From NCBI GenBank assembly GCA_003215635.1, contig QCKC01000006.1, forward strand, positions 21,552 to 85,551: DNA of 64,000 nucleotides, in the 5' to 3' direction. Below, one piece after another: positions 47,804 through 56,172 of the stretch. The stretch's first letter is position 1; each line of letters opens with the position of its first letter. A program made the position numbers and the translations under genes. Source of the DNA: Prochlorococcus sp. AG-409-J19. Lineage in GTDB: Bacteria; Cyanobacteriota; Cyanobacteriia; PCC-6307; Cyanobiaceae. The notes below the pieces were generated by a model. That model worked only from the letters and a program-made list of their open reading frames with translations. It had not been told where the DNA came from and made no database searches.

Positions 47804-49021
47804 ATGAACAAGAAAGGCCGCTTGCTAATATTGGTATATACAAATATTTATACATTTAGAGATAATTTCGATTTTCAAGGGTTTAAAGCCTCTATGAAGG
47901 AAAACGATGAAGTATACATTCTTCTTGAAGGGTTAGGAGAGAAAAAGGAAATGAAACTGATAGAAATAAACCTAAAAGGTAGGTTCAAGAATGTAAATAT
48001 ATTTTTTATCGACTGCAAATTAAAAACTATTATTCTTGAGAAGTATATAGATTTCATGAAGGATCTTAAATCAAAGTATAATAATTCAGAAATAATAATC
48101 CTTTGCGATCGGACAACAGGACCAATCTTTAATATTTTATCAATAATTTTTGATCGTGCGCGGAAAAAATTGGTAATAGCTTACCCTATAACTACACCAT
48201 TAAATATCAGATTGAGTTGTTATAAAGATAGAGGAAGACTTGAACCGAAGGGACAATACAAGACTTTATATGATAACTATACGATCATGACACTTCTGAG
48301 TTCTACAGAAGATGAGTTCAACAACGACTTTGACAAGAGAAAGATTGATCTTCTGTATACTTCCGAAAGAATATGGGCTCTTTATCATTCCAGTTACTAC
48401 AAAAATTTAAGTGTGTATTATTTCGAACCAGATCCAACTAAAATCAGTCCATATACAAAGAAAGAAAATGATCTACTAGTGCTTATCGATTCGTTATTTA
48501 ACAAGGATTCATATTTAATTTTGGCAAAAGATATTGTCAATATAATTAAATCAAATAAAGAAATTAAGAATATTCAGATTAGGACTCACCCCAAGTCAAA
48601 AAGACCAAATCACTTTATAGAGTTAGAAAAACAATTTGGACTTCTAAAAGATATGGATGTCAGACCTAACGAAGAGCCTCAAAGGAGTCTTAGTGAACAA
48701 GCAGCAGAATATAAATATGTTTTAGCCTATCCATCTGGAGCTTTGTCTGTATTAAAGAATTCTTGTATTATCGAAAAAACGTACGTGTCAAATTCTTATC
48801 ATGTTGATATTTCAAGAGAACAGCACCTAACAGGGAGCAATGTACCAGAAATAGGGAAATTGATTCCATATCCAAGCAAAACATTCAATCCTAAGATTAT
48901 ATATTCAGACGGTTTTATAGGCTCCCATACTGGGGAAGCAATAATAGAAAGACTTGGCAATCCCAAGGCCAAAGAGATGAGATTGAGAGATATAATAGAG
49001 AATTCATTCAATTATAATTAG
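47804..49021 (+). CDS. Putative GT-B glycosyltransferase (polysialyltransferase-like features)
   Basis: 405 residues, no membrane segment. The N-terminal half is strand-helix rich (KGRLLILVYTNIYTFRDNF, IIILCDRTTGPIF). The C-terminal half contains NIQIRTHPKSKRPNHF, a His-Pro motif like that of sialyl- and polysialyltransferase families (GT38/GT52), followed by EYKYVLAYPSGALSVL, which resembles their nucleotide-binding Ser motif. I would not name a substrate. A Lys/Asp-rich composition and very low GC differ from core genes, consistent with transfer. Confidence 0.5.
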   Translation: MNKKGRLLILVYTNIYTFRDNFDFQGFKASMKENDEVYILLEGLGEKKEMKLIEINLKGRFKNVNIFFIDCKLKTIILEKYIDFMKDLKSKYNNSEIIILCDRTTGPIFNILSIIFDRARKKLVIAYPITTPLNIRLSCYKDRGRLEPKGQYKTLYDNYTIMTLLSSTEDEFNNDFDKRKIDLLYTSERIWALYHSSYYKNLSVYYFEPDPTKISPYTKKENDLLVLIDSLFNKDSYLILAKDIVNIIKSNKEIKNIQIRTHPKSKRPNHFIELEKQFGLLKDMDVRPNEEPQRSLSEQAAEYKYVLAYPSGALSVLKNSCIIEKTYVSNSYHVDISREQHLTGSNVPEIGKLIPYPSKTFNPKIIYSDGFIGSHTGEAIIERLGNPKAKEMRLRDIIENSFNYN

Positions 49022-49135
49022 TCTTTATTAGGTTTGCTATTAATTTTTACAAGAGAAGCTTGTCTAAATTTTTTTATTAATAGGTCTTGCATTATAGGAG
49101 ATAAGTACGATCATTAGACTAGTGAAGTCAATTGA

Positions 49136-49354
49136 ATGAAGCCCAAATCAAAATATGTGAGAATTCCAGTGCCTCTCAAAAGGGAGGTTACGCATCGCAG
49201 CAAACAGAAATTCATTGATTTAATAGGGATGCATAAAAGATCTATTGAACGGGAGAAGATAAAGCTAGGTGTAAATAATTATGGATTGTTGTGGATACAA
49301 TTCTTCAGGGGAGCGATAAGCGCGATAATTATTGAAAGGCTTATATTCCATTGA
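49136..49354 (+). CDS. Small basic protein, possible gene remnant
   Basis: 72 residues. KSKYVRIPVPLKREVTHRSK resembles the start of small RHH-like cyanobacterial proteins that begin with V-R-I-P-x-P-L, but the remainder (IDLIGMHKRSIEREKIK, then a hydrophobic end) does not settle a family. The stretch after it (49355-49892) looks decayed, so this may be what remains of a longer gene. Confidence 0.4.
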   Translation: MKPKSKYVRIPVPLKREVTHRSKQKFIDLIGMHKRSIEREKIKLGVNNYGLLWIQFFRGAISAIIIERLIFH

Positions 49355-49892
49355 TAAGGATTCGCCTGCTAGACATGGGGATTTACTTAGGTTTGTCTTC
49401 GCAAGGGGTGATCAACTAAATCAAGATGAATCTGCAATCAAATATAAAGATACCAAATCCCTTTTAGCATCCGCAAGTTTGCGTCTAAAAAAGACCATTG
49501 TCTTTAAAACCATTTTAGAATCACTTATAATGTTTTCCAACTGGCAAATTGCATGTTCTAGGGTATTAATTTTTAGTACTAAAACATCTCAATTGGACTT
49601 GTACATCTTAATAGTATATGGATCATGCATAGAATTAGATGATCAGTGAAGGAATAAGAACTGATATAAACATGCCAAATGGTCATTGTAATTCTAGAAG
49701 ATGGTGATATGTTTTTAAATATTTGTCATTATTCCATAGACTTTTGATCAGTTTAGTTCTATTCATAAACAGATGAAAAATATAAATAAATTAATTCAAA
49801 TCATTTCACAGTCAAATTACTTAAATCTGTATTGCCTATATTAGAAGATAAGGATTTCTAGAAGATCACAATTCATCTGAGATTAACAACAT
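49355..49892. other. 538-base decayed-looking gap
   Basis: No convincing complete gene. A TTG-started frame at 49332-49649 exists but overlaps the small gene before it and has no family or ribosome-binding site; it might be eroded coding sequence. The rest, down to the glycosyltransferase ATG at 49893, is AT-rich with no clear structure. Confidence 0.4.
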
Positions 49893-50975
49893 ATGAGAAA
49901 TGTTCTACTGATAACAACTATAGACAAAAACTCCTACGAATCTTTTGGCTACAAAGATGGATTTCTAAAGTATTATTTGAAACCCAAAAACCCATTATTT
50001 ACATCCTTAAAGGCTTCTAAAAGGTTAAGGGAAGATGCTCCATTAAACTATTTAGTTGAAAATTTTAATTATAATGTTGATGTATTCAGTCCTCTAGCTG
50101 GATCGAACACTAGTTTACTAGAGAATAGAGTTTACACGCATATTCTGATAGCTAAAGTTGCTGCATCTGGAGATGAATTAGATTATTTTTATTCTAAGAT
50201 TGTGCCGATTCTAAAGTACTTTAAAGCTAAAGGAACAAAAATCCTTGTCGATTATACAAATGATTTATTAGTTACAGATCCGCGCTATTATCTTTATCAA
50301 AACTTATTGGAATTTGCAGAATTAATTATTATACCTAGTTTATATATGTATGAAACTAAATATATAACCAATGCATTAAAAAGAGGAACTAAAGTATTCT
50401 TTATTGATGACCCACTGGAAATTGATACTACAATCAAACCAAAATATAAAAACAAGAGAAATAAACTATTTATAGCATCTTTTGGAGGTGGTCATTCATA
50501 TTCGGCTTTTGATGCTTCATTAAATAATCTAATAAACCTATTCGATCAGATTCCTAATGATGTAAGTTTTAAACTTATATTTGAGGAGAAATTTCTATTT
50601 GAGCTAAAGAAGAGAATACCCTCAGTCTTAACCGAAAAATTTGATCTTATTCCCTGGAGAAATCAACCACAACTAATTAATATATTATCAGGATGTCATA
50701 TAGCATTTCTTCCTTCTCAAAACAAGTATGCTTCTACAAACAGATTGACATTGTCCATATCACTTGGTTTGGTTCCTATTTGTTCTCCTGTTCCTTCATA
50801 CACAAATTTTTCTAAAGTAACGATCATTTCTACAAATCCAGCAAAGGAAATTCCATTTGTTTACAGAAACTATGAAGAACTTAGTTTTTCATTAGAACAA
50901 AGTCAAATTGAAATTCTTGAGGAATACAAACAGTCTTCCATAGGAATAAAATGGCATGAATTATTCGGATATTGA
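49893..50975 (+). CDS. Putative GT-B glycosyltransferase
   Basis: 360 residues. N-terminal half alpha/beta with KILVDYTNDLLVTDPRYYLY (typical acceptor-domain region) and LIIIPSLYMYETKYI. C-terminal half begins KLFIASFGGGHSYSAFD and includes VLTEKFDLIPWRNQPQLINI and IAFLPSQNKYASTNRLTLSI, in the position where GT4 enzymes have the E-x7-E nucleotide-sugar motif; here the acidic residues are not clear. It is followed by a related gene, suggesting tandem duplication and divergence. Substrate unknown. Confidence 0.6.
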   Translation: MRNVLLITTIDKNSYESFGYKDGFLKYYLKPKNPLFTSLKASKRLREDAPLNYLVENFNYNVDVFSPLAGSNTSLLENRVYTHILIAKVAASGDELDYFYSKIVPILKYFKAKGTKILVDYTNDLLVTDPRYYLYQNLLEFAELIIIPSLYMYETKYITNALKRGTKVFFIDDPLEIDTTIKPKYKNKRNKLFIASFGGGHSYSAFDASLNNLINLFDQIPNDVSFKLIFEEKFLFELKKRIPSVLTEKFDLIPWRNQPQLINILSGCHIAFLPSQNKYASTNRLTLSISLGLVPICSPVPSYTNFSKVTIISTNPAKEIPFVYRNYEELSFSLEQSQIEILEEYKQSSIGIKWHELFGY

Positions 50976-51155
50976 CTTATAAGCCACATGGCAAAAAATT
51001 AATTCCGAATCAGTATAGAACAGAATTTACAATGGAAAGAAAGCCTAAAACCAGCTCGAACGAATATCATAGAGATTTCAAAGGCGTGAAATCATCCAAT
51101 TGTATGTATAATTTGATTTAGAATACAACAATCAAGATCTCAACAGGCATTAATA

Positions 51156-52277
51156 ATGAAATATGCAATATTTATATCAACTAATCTCACAACTAATCTT
51201 AACCTCGTTGCTGAAGATTTAGAAACACTAAAATATAGTCAAATCGCATCTATTAGACTGCAAATATTTCCTGCATTGCTAGCAACATTTAGAAGAGGAA
51301 TTATTCCCATAACTCTAAATCCGCAAACAGATAGTTTAAATTCTATCGATAAATTAATTTTATCGAATACAAAATTTTGCTGTTTTGGTAAGATAAGTTT
51401 TGAGAATTCAGATTTCAAAAATACAGCACTCGAATGTACAAATATAGCACTGGTTTGCAAGATTAAACAGATTGGATTGATAGTAAATTATAGTGATAAC
51501 TGGTGTGATTATAATAAAAATATTGATTTAGATAGCAACGAAATTGAGAAGCAACGCAATAATATAATATCAGGTATTTATAAAACATTGTTGCATCATG
51601 CAGATATTATAATAACTGCTTGTAATGCACAAAAACAACTAACCTATAAATGGAAAACAAGCGATGCTATTATAAAAGTTATCTATGATCCCCTGGAAGG
51701 GGATCAGTTGCCATTCAAGCCCTTAGAGAAAGGAGAGAAAGTGAAGATAATCTGGTTTGGTCATTATAGCAATTATTGCTTTCTAGAAAAAGCCTTAAAA
51801 TCATCAATTATAAATGTATTCTCTCCAGCTCCAATACAATTAGATATTCTAACGAATGCCCCTCAAGGAAGGTCGAATCTAATTTGGTTAAAGGACCTCA
51901 AAGCAAAATCAAATTGGTCTATAAATATAAGGAATTGGACTCTTGATTTATTCTATGAAACGATAAAGCAATCACACATATCTATAATACCATCAGATAG
52001 CATGTGCACAAGAAAATCCCTGTCTAGTCATAATAGAGCAACTCAATCCATACACAATGGATGTGTCACAATTGCAACTCCGATAGATAGCTATCGCGAA
52101 TTAAAAGATTGCATTCTAATAGGTGAGGATTTTGCGGATATGATTGAAAACTGTATTATAAATTACACTACTTTTAAGAGCAGAGCTGAAGAGAATAGAG
52201 AAAAAATTCTCTCAAAATTTTCCCCAGATAACAACATTAATGATTGGGAAGAAATTATTATTTTATTTAACAGCTGA
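51156..52277 (+). CDS. Putative GT-B glycosyltransferase, divergent
   Basis: 373 residues. Same overall plan as the gene before it: LIVNYSDNWCDYNKN near the middle matches the YTND region of its neighbour, ADIIITACNAQKQLTYKW follows, then KIIWFGHYSNYCFLEKAL starts the second Rossmann half, and ISIIPSDSMCTRKSLSSHNRATQSI parallels its FLPSQNKYASTNR segment. An unusual number of Cys residues (about ten) is present. A short hairpin, GATCCCCT and AGGGGATC (51687-51705), lies inside it. Donor and acceptor unknown. Confidence 0.55.
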   Translation: MKYAIFISTNLTTNLNLVAEDLETLKYSQIASIRLQIFPALLATFRRGIIPITLNPQTDSLNSIDKLILSNTKFCCFGKISFENSDFKNTALECTNIALVCKIKQIGLIVNYSDNWCDYNKNIDLDSNEIEKQRNNIISGIYKTLLHHADIIITACNAQKQLTYKWKTSDAIIKVIYDPLEGDQLPFKPLEKGEKVKIIWFGHYSNYCFLEKALKSSIINVFSPAPIQLDILTNAPQGRSNLIWLKDLKAKSNWSINIRNWTLDLFYETIKQSHISIIPSDSMCTRKSLSSHNRATQSIHNGCVTIATPIDSYRELKDCILIGEDFADMIENCIINYTTFKSRAEENREKILSKFSPDNNINDWEEIIILFNS

Positions 52278-52296
52278 GTCGATTATTTAAAAAGAC

Positions 52297-52425
52297 ATGA
52301 AAGACCCTATACATGTCCTCAGAGAATTAAATGGATCTATTGAAAAACAAGCAGGAATACCAAGCGAACCAGAAAGAGTCATTTCAGGAAGAAACAACAA
52401 AAAGATTGCCAATACTTCTCTTTAA
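52297..52425 (+). CDS. Candidate 42-residue protein
   Basis: ATG at 52297, TAA at 52423-52425, 19 bases after the glycosyltransferase stop. MKDPIHVLRELNGSIEKQAG and the basic remainder look protein-like, but there is no family and only a weak purine stretch as ribosome-binding site. A terminator-like hairpin, CTTGCC (52430-52435) with GGCAAG (52447-52452), follows directly. Confidence 0.3.
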   Translation: MKDPIHVLRELNGSIEKQAGIPSEPERVISGRNNKKIANTSL

Positions 52426-52429
52426 AAAT

Positions 52430-52510
52430 CTTGCCCTGAAAGGTTAGGCAAGAACAATGGCAATCCTCACACGAGTTTACCGTTGTGAGCTCTTCTCGAT
52501 GAAGGAGCAC
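52430..52510 (+). ncRNA. Yfr1-like structured RNA element, copy 1
   Basis: Conserved loop TCCTCACACGAGTTT (52464-52478) sits on a 7-bp stem, ACAATGG (52454-52460) with CCGTTGT (52480-52486; one G-U pair). A 5' hairpin (52430-52452) and a 3' hairpin GCTCTTC/GAA-G-GAGC with loop TCGAT (52489-52508) flank it. The loop is the part shared with copies 2 and 3; the stem is different in sequence but preserved as a stem. It resembles the CUCCUCACAC core of the cyanobacterial sRNA Yfr1. Strand is taken from the loop and the copy 3 terminator. Confidence 0.55.
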
Positions 52511-52694
52511 AATTGTTCCCAATCAGACCGAAAATCCAACAGCACCAAACGTTCATCAAAACACGCTCCTAAACAACTCGCTCTAAATTGCACCTGCATT
52601 TAACAAAAAATTCTGCTATTGCGCTTTAAGTCCACCATTAGGTTGTAAGATGATTACCCTTATCACAGCTCCTTAAGGAGGAAGACATAATTCT

Positions 52695-52892
52695 ATGGCA
52701 AAGAAAGGCACTAGAATAGTTGTGACCCTAGAGTGCACTGAGTGTCGCACTGCTCCCGCTTCAGAGAAGCGTTCTCCTGGAGTTTCAAGGTATACAACCG
52801 AAAAGAACCGAAGAAACACAACTGAGAGATTAGAACTCAAAAAGTTCAGTCCACAACTAAATAGGATGACTATTCACAAGGAAATCAAATAG
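52695..52892 (+). CDS. rpmG: 50S ribosomal protein L33
   Basis: 65 residues, [20 protein letters not shown] at the start, then [21 protein letters not shown], which is diagnostic. Only the first zinc pair position (C-T-E-C) has cysteines; the second pair of zinc-type L33 is absent, as is usual in cyanobacteria. It has a good Shine-Dalgarno (AAGGAGG about 12 bases upstream). rpsR, its usual partner downstream, is not found in the following sequence. It marks a return to core-type sequence after the island. Confidence 0.92.
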   Translation: MAKKGTRIVVTLECTECRTAPASEKRSPGVSRYTTEKNRRNTTERLELKKFSPQLNRMTIHKEIK

Positions 52893-53334
52893 TCAATTTT
52901 ATTCCAAGGATATTTATCGCGACTAAACTTTCTAGCAAACAGAAAGAGCCAGATATAAATCAATAAGTAATTTAAACTCAATTCAAACAAGAATTTCTTT
53001 ACTTAATAAACCATCCTACAGATATAAATACTTACTTGAATAAGTAACATAAAGCTACGCTTCTTTTTTTATTTACACAAAAATAAAAAGGGTAAACTTC
53101 AGGTAGAAAAACCCTATGGACAATCTATTCATTATATTCAGATTTTATCGACTCTTTGGAAAGCCTCTAATCTAAAGAGCTTAATAGACACCTAAAATCT
53201 TAACTGACGCTGTTATTAATGATCTAAATAATCCATGCAATAGGAATTGGTTGTGTCCTAAGTCGCTGGAGAAAAGATGCTTTTTAGGTCTCAATCCTCT
53301 AAAAAGAAGAAACCATAGTTCTATCCAAGAATCC
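52893..53334. other. 442-base gap between rpmG and the 59-residue gene
   Basis: AT-rich; frames are short and no S18 or other ribosomal sequence is recognisable. The last 60 bases before 53335 share similarity with the region before the second copy of the downstream gene (for example AATCCATGTCT). Confidence 0.4.
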
Positions 53335-53514
53335 ATGTCTTTAATCCCTCGGTGGGAATACATGACTGATGAAGCGAAAGCAATAGCTAAAAAGGTTCTT
53401 CTTTCTGCTCTTGTACTCTCTCTTTCTATTTGGTTGATTAGAGCACTAATCCCTTGGTTAGTAGTAGTTTTGTTTGGGTATTGGACCTATAAGTCATTTT
53501 CAAAAAGGAACTGA
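53335..53514 (+). CDS. 59-residue single-span membrane protein, paralogue A
   Basis: Start at 53335 (MSLIPRWEYMTDEAKAIAKK), the point where similarity to the second copy at 62480 begins; the frame is open from 53251 but the extra part is not shared. One hydrophobic segment covers about 21-50 (LLSALVLSLSIWLIRALIPW), followed by a short basic tail (KSFSKRN). By hand count 40 of 59 residues are identical to paralogue B. Small proteins with this MSLIPRWEYMTD start occur in repeated families in picocyanobacteria; function unknown. Confidence 0.7.
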   Translation: MSLIPRWEYMTDEAKAIAKKVLLSALVLSLSIWLIRALIPWLVVVLFGYWTYKSFSKRN

Positions 53515-53679
53515 GTTCAACAACAAGCTAAAAAAGAAGCGAAACAATATCAAAAACTTGCCCGACCCCGACTATTAGGAAGTCTGCAGATGACGGAGTC
53601 CTTTTTCATCTGTCACCACGATGAGGAATACCAGACCCCACACACACACAGTAGGGACCGGCGAAATTTCCCAAAAGTC

Positions 53680-53745
53680 TGCAAAAGTCCACATAGAGGA
53701 GTAGAACAGAACTACGACACTCCTCACACAAGTTTGTCGTTATGG
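53680..53745 (+). ncRNA. Yfr1-like structured RNA element, copy 2
   Basis: The 17-base loop ACTCCTCACACAAGTTT (53719-53735) is identical to copy 3. It is closed by CGAC (53715-53718) with GTCG (53736-53739), extendable by an A-T pair (53714, 53740). Copy 3 has CGAG/CTCG in the same place: a compensatory change. Upstream GAGGAGT (53696-53702) can pair with ACTCCTC (53719-53725) as an alternative fold. No terminator-like hairpin with T-run is visible after it, unlike copy 3, so this copy may be degenerate. Confidence 0.55.
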
Positions 53746-53852
53746 GCGCTGCAAAAACTAGGCAAAGTCATCTCCTACAGGTTCCTCATAAAAGTCTCCT
53801 GCCTTGATGCCACTTTGGTAAGAAGCAAGGAATTCGCGAATCATTGCTTTGC

Positions 53853-54046
53853 TCAGCCTACTGCGCCTTCTCTTAAACGATAGAAAGTTTCCTCGCACCT
53901 AACAACGAGCCCCTTGTATTCAGGGGGGAACCATTTCTCATCCAAGTCGGTATTGACCTCGTCACTGGGAATCCTCCTTTGATTTTGATATGGAAGACAA
54001 CCTCTTTCTTCTTTTCATCCAAGAAGTGTGGGGGAAGGTTCACCAT
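53853..54046 (-). pseudogene. Frameshifted small gene, unknown family
   Basis: From the ATG at 54046 one frame reads MVNLPPHFLDEKKKEVVFH and continues to about KGGFP. The clearly protein-like end, DEKWFPPEYKGLVVRCEE and FYRLREGAVG to the stop at 53855-53853, lies in another frame. The two parts join only if a frameshift occurred around 53950-53975. Read as one gene it would encode about 64 residues. The intact first frame ends at 53873 with unremarkable sequence. Either a decayed gene or a sequence error. Confidence 0.45.
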
Positions 54047-54165
54047 GCCATCACTTTCTTATAACGCTGCAGAATTCTTTTAATGAATATATTCCCCTGT
54101 AATCCAGTTAGAGGGAATCTTGCGAAATCGAGTTTATTTTTTGCCGCAGTGTCTACAATTATGAG

Positions 54166-54714
54166 TCATAAATCTTGGATAAATGGAAGACTTACATCTC
54201 GCTCACTAATTTTAGTTAATGCTATTGGCCAATCAATAGACAGCTCTGGATCATTCCACCGCAACCCCTTCTCATGAACTGGTGACCATTTAGCAGAAAG
54301 CACATAAAGCAAAGTGCTGTCTAGCTCTAGAGGTTGAAATCCATGAGCGCAACCCTCGGGAACAAAAATAGAATTATGTTTTTCACCAGCCAACTCAACA
54401 GCGAACCATTTTTTATAGGTAAGAGAGTCTTGCCTTAAATCAACAACTACATCCCATACTCTCACTCGAATACAGCGAACAATTTTTGCCTCTAAATTAG
54501 GGGCTACTTGAAAATGCATACCTCGTATTGTACCTGCTTGTTTTGTGTTACTCAAGTTAACTTGCTTAATATCTCTAGGATCCCAAATATCCTGATATAA
54601 GTTTTCTTGAGAGCGGTAAATATTTAGGAAAGAACCCCTTTCATCTTCATAGATATCTGATTCAATCGTAAATACACCATTGATAAATGTATGGGTAGAT
54701 ATCTTTACTTTTAT
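54166..54714 (-). CDS. RmlC-like nucleotide-sugar 3,5-epimerase, non-standard start
   Basis: Full open frame of 182 residues, the family length, reading from an ATA at 54714-54712 that overlaps the TAA of the upstream SDR gene. The first ordinary start is a TTG at 54555, which would delete about 53 residues that match the family (for example IYEDERGSFLNIYRSQE). The cupin core shows RGMHFQVAPN with the active-site His and IFVPEGCAHGFQPLE. It likely epimerises a 4-keto sugar nucleotide, as RmlC or DdahB-type enzymes do. The start codon is discussed in the findings. Confidence 0.75.
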   Translation of the reverse strand: MKVKISTHTFINGVFTIESDIYEDERGSFLNIYRSQENLYQDIWDPRDIKQVNLSNTKQAGTIRGMHFQVAPNLEAKIVRCIRVRVWDVVVDLRQDSLTYKKWFAVELAGEKHNSIFVPEGCAHGFQPLELDSTLLYVLSAKWSPVHEKGLRWNDPELSIDWPIALTKISERDVSLPFIQDL

Positions 54715-55754
54715 CTCCAGTAGAGTTCTTTATTCAGTCGTTTCATATCCATATGGCTCTGCAATGCTTTCAATCGGATATACTGAGAAGAACGAAAATC
54801 ATGATTATCAAATTTCATTGACTTAAGTCCATCAATTAGAGATACAATTGAATTTTCCAACGAAAAGCTTGGTTGAAAACCAGAAGCTAATTGTGAGTAC
54901 AATGAAAAATCTACTTTATAAGATCTATTATCAGTCTCTGCATTTTTATTTATATCAACTGAAGTTCCTGGTATTAAATCAGCAACTGTGTTAGCTAGAT
55001 CCTTGATTTGATAGTTAGAATCAGTCCGACCAACATTAATAGACAAGTAATTCAAATTCTCAGATGCATCACGTCTCAAAGCCCATATAATTGCGGTTGC
55101 CATATCGTTAACATCTATCAATGGACGCCATGGACTGCCATTACTAAGGACTGTAATCTTCCTTGATGTTAGAGCACAAGCGACAAAATCATTAAGTACA
55201 AGATCCAAACGTAACCTTGGAGACATACCACATGCAGTTGAAAAACGAAGTGATGTAAAAATAGAATCTCCTAAAATAAGGTCCTGCATATATTTTTCAG
55301 TTGAAGCTTTCGATCGAGCGTATGCAGTCAATGGGTTCAAAGTATCTGTTTCTTTACGTGGAGATTCTGAGGCAGATCCATACATACTGCAACTGGATGC
55401 GAACACAAAACGATTAACACCACTTTGTATAGATTTACGAATCAGATCAATGCTTGCTGTAGAATTAATATGCTCGGTAGGTCGTTCGAACTTATTACCC
55501 ATAGGGTCATTTGAAATAGCTGATAGATGTACAACTGCATCTACATCTTTAAGATGATTGTTGGTAATTAGTCGTATATCATTATAATATTGTAGATCTA
55601 ACTGTTTTTCAGGAATAAAATTTGCTCCAGTTATACTATGCGCGAAATATCCAGTATCATATCCAATAAGGTAAGATTCTTCGAAATACTCTCTAAGGTG
55701 ACTAGTCAAGACTGAGCCAACATAACCCAAATTCCCAGTGATCAGTATTTTCAT
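54711..55754 (-). CDS. NAD-dependent epimerase/dehydratase (extended SDR)
   Basis: 347 residues. ITGNLGYVGSVLTSHL (NAD), VVHLSAISNDPMGN, FASSCSMYGSASESP with the catalytic Ser, and LTAYARSKASTEKYM with intact Y-x-x-x-K. SDRs of this group act on CDP- or GDP-4-keto sugars in O-antigen loci. It overlaps the RmlC-like gene by 4 bases at its end and the 62-residue gene by 4 bases at its start, so the three are probably translated together. Confidence 0.82.
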   Translation of the reverse strand: MKILITGNLGYVGSVLTSHLREYFEESYLIGYDTGYFAHSITGANFIPEKQLDLQYYNDIRLITNNHLKDVDAVVHLSAISNDPMGNKFERPTEHINSTASIDLIRKSIQSGVNRFVFASSCSMYGSASESPRKETDTLNPLTAYARSKASTEKYMQDLILGDSIFTSLRFSTACGMSPRLRLDLVLNDFVACALTSRKITVLSNGSPWRPLIDVNDMATAIIWALRRDASENLNYLSINVGRTDSNYQIKDLANTVADLIPGTSVDINKNAETDNRSYKVDFSLYSQLASGFQPSFSLENSIVSLIDGLKSMKFDNHDFRSSQYIRLKALQSHMDMKRLNKELYWR

Positions 55755-55939
55755 GTCTGTTGCTTGGTTGAATGGTTTGCCATAAGAGGAGAAGAATTAA
55801 CAATAAGATCGACCAAAGAGAACCTAGAAATTAAAGCTAGAGAAATTGCGTTCAGGATATGAATCGAAGATTCACCATTGTCTAGAATTGGAACTTGAGC
55901 TAGATAATCGTTCGTATTATTATCTAACTGTACCCGCAT
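55751..55939 (-). CDS. 62-residue protein coupled to SDR gene
   Basis: MRVQLDNNTNDYLAQVPILD at the start, then a helix-like stretch rich in Ile, Leu and Ser, ending MANHSTKQQT. The stop overlaps the next ATG (ATGA), and an AAGG-type ribosome-binding site precedes the start, both favouring translation. It could be a small independent protein or the tail of a decayed gene, since the 233 bases upstream carry nothing recognisable. No family. Confidence 0.45.
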   Translation of the reverse strand: MRVQLDNNTNDYLAQVPILDNGESSIHILNAISLALISRFSLVDLIVNSSPLMANHSTKQQT

Positions 55940-56172
55940 TGCAACCTTTCAAAAGCCACTCTAGAGGAAGGCATATCTGTAAAAGTAAGTAAAGCTTAGT
56001 ATGAACAGTAAAAGAAATTAAAGTCTAGAGTCAAGAAGGATTTGGCCTTAGAAGAGAGAGAATTTGCTTTTAAAAATTATACACATAAATTTCATGAGGT
56101 ATTTATTTAAACAGTTGTAGGAGCTGTGACTGCTATTCTGAATTAAAGGACATTTTTATTTTGTACGTATAA

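Larger units (their letters stand above)
53515..54165. other. Mosaic stretch of remnants and repeats
   Basis: Holds a structured RNA element (copy 2, 53680-53745) and a frameshifted minus-strand gene (53853-54046). An open frame at 53590-53883 runs across the RNA element and is best seen as chance. The remainder shows no gene. GC is higher than in the sugar genes, and partial similarities to the 62.2-63.7 kb region suggest a shared origin. Confidence 0.45.

Noticed and set aside
49332..49649. 105-residue TTG-started frame
   Set aside because: Overlaps a small gene, has no ribosome-binding site or family, and the region looks decayed; kept only as part of the gap note.
51687..51705. Short hairpin in a glycosyltransferase gene
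   Set aside because: Eight-base arms inside coding DNA without other support; likely incidental.
53590..53883. 97-residue open frame
   Set aside because: It runs through the structured RNA copy 2 and reads His/Cys/Ser-rich nonsense without any protein-like features.
54083..54277. 64-residue plus-strand frame
   Set aside because: Shadow of the C-terminus of the RmlC-like gene on the minus strand.
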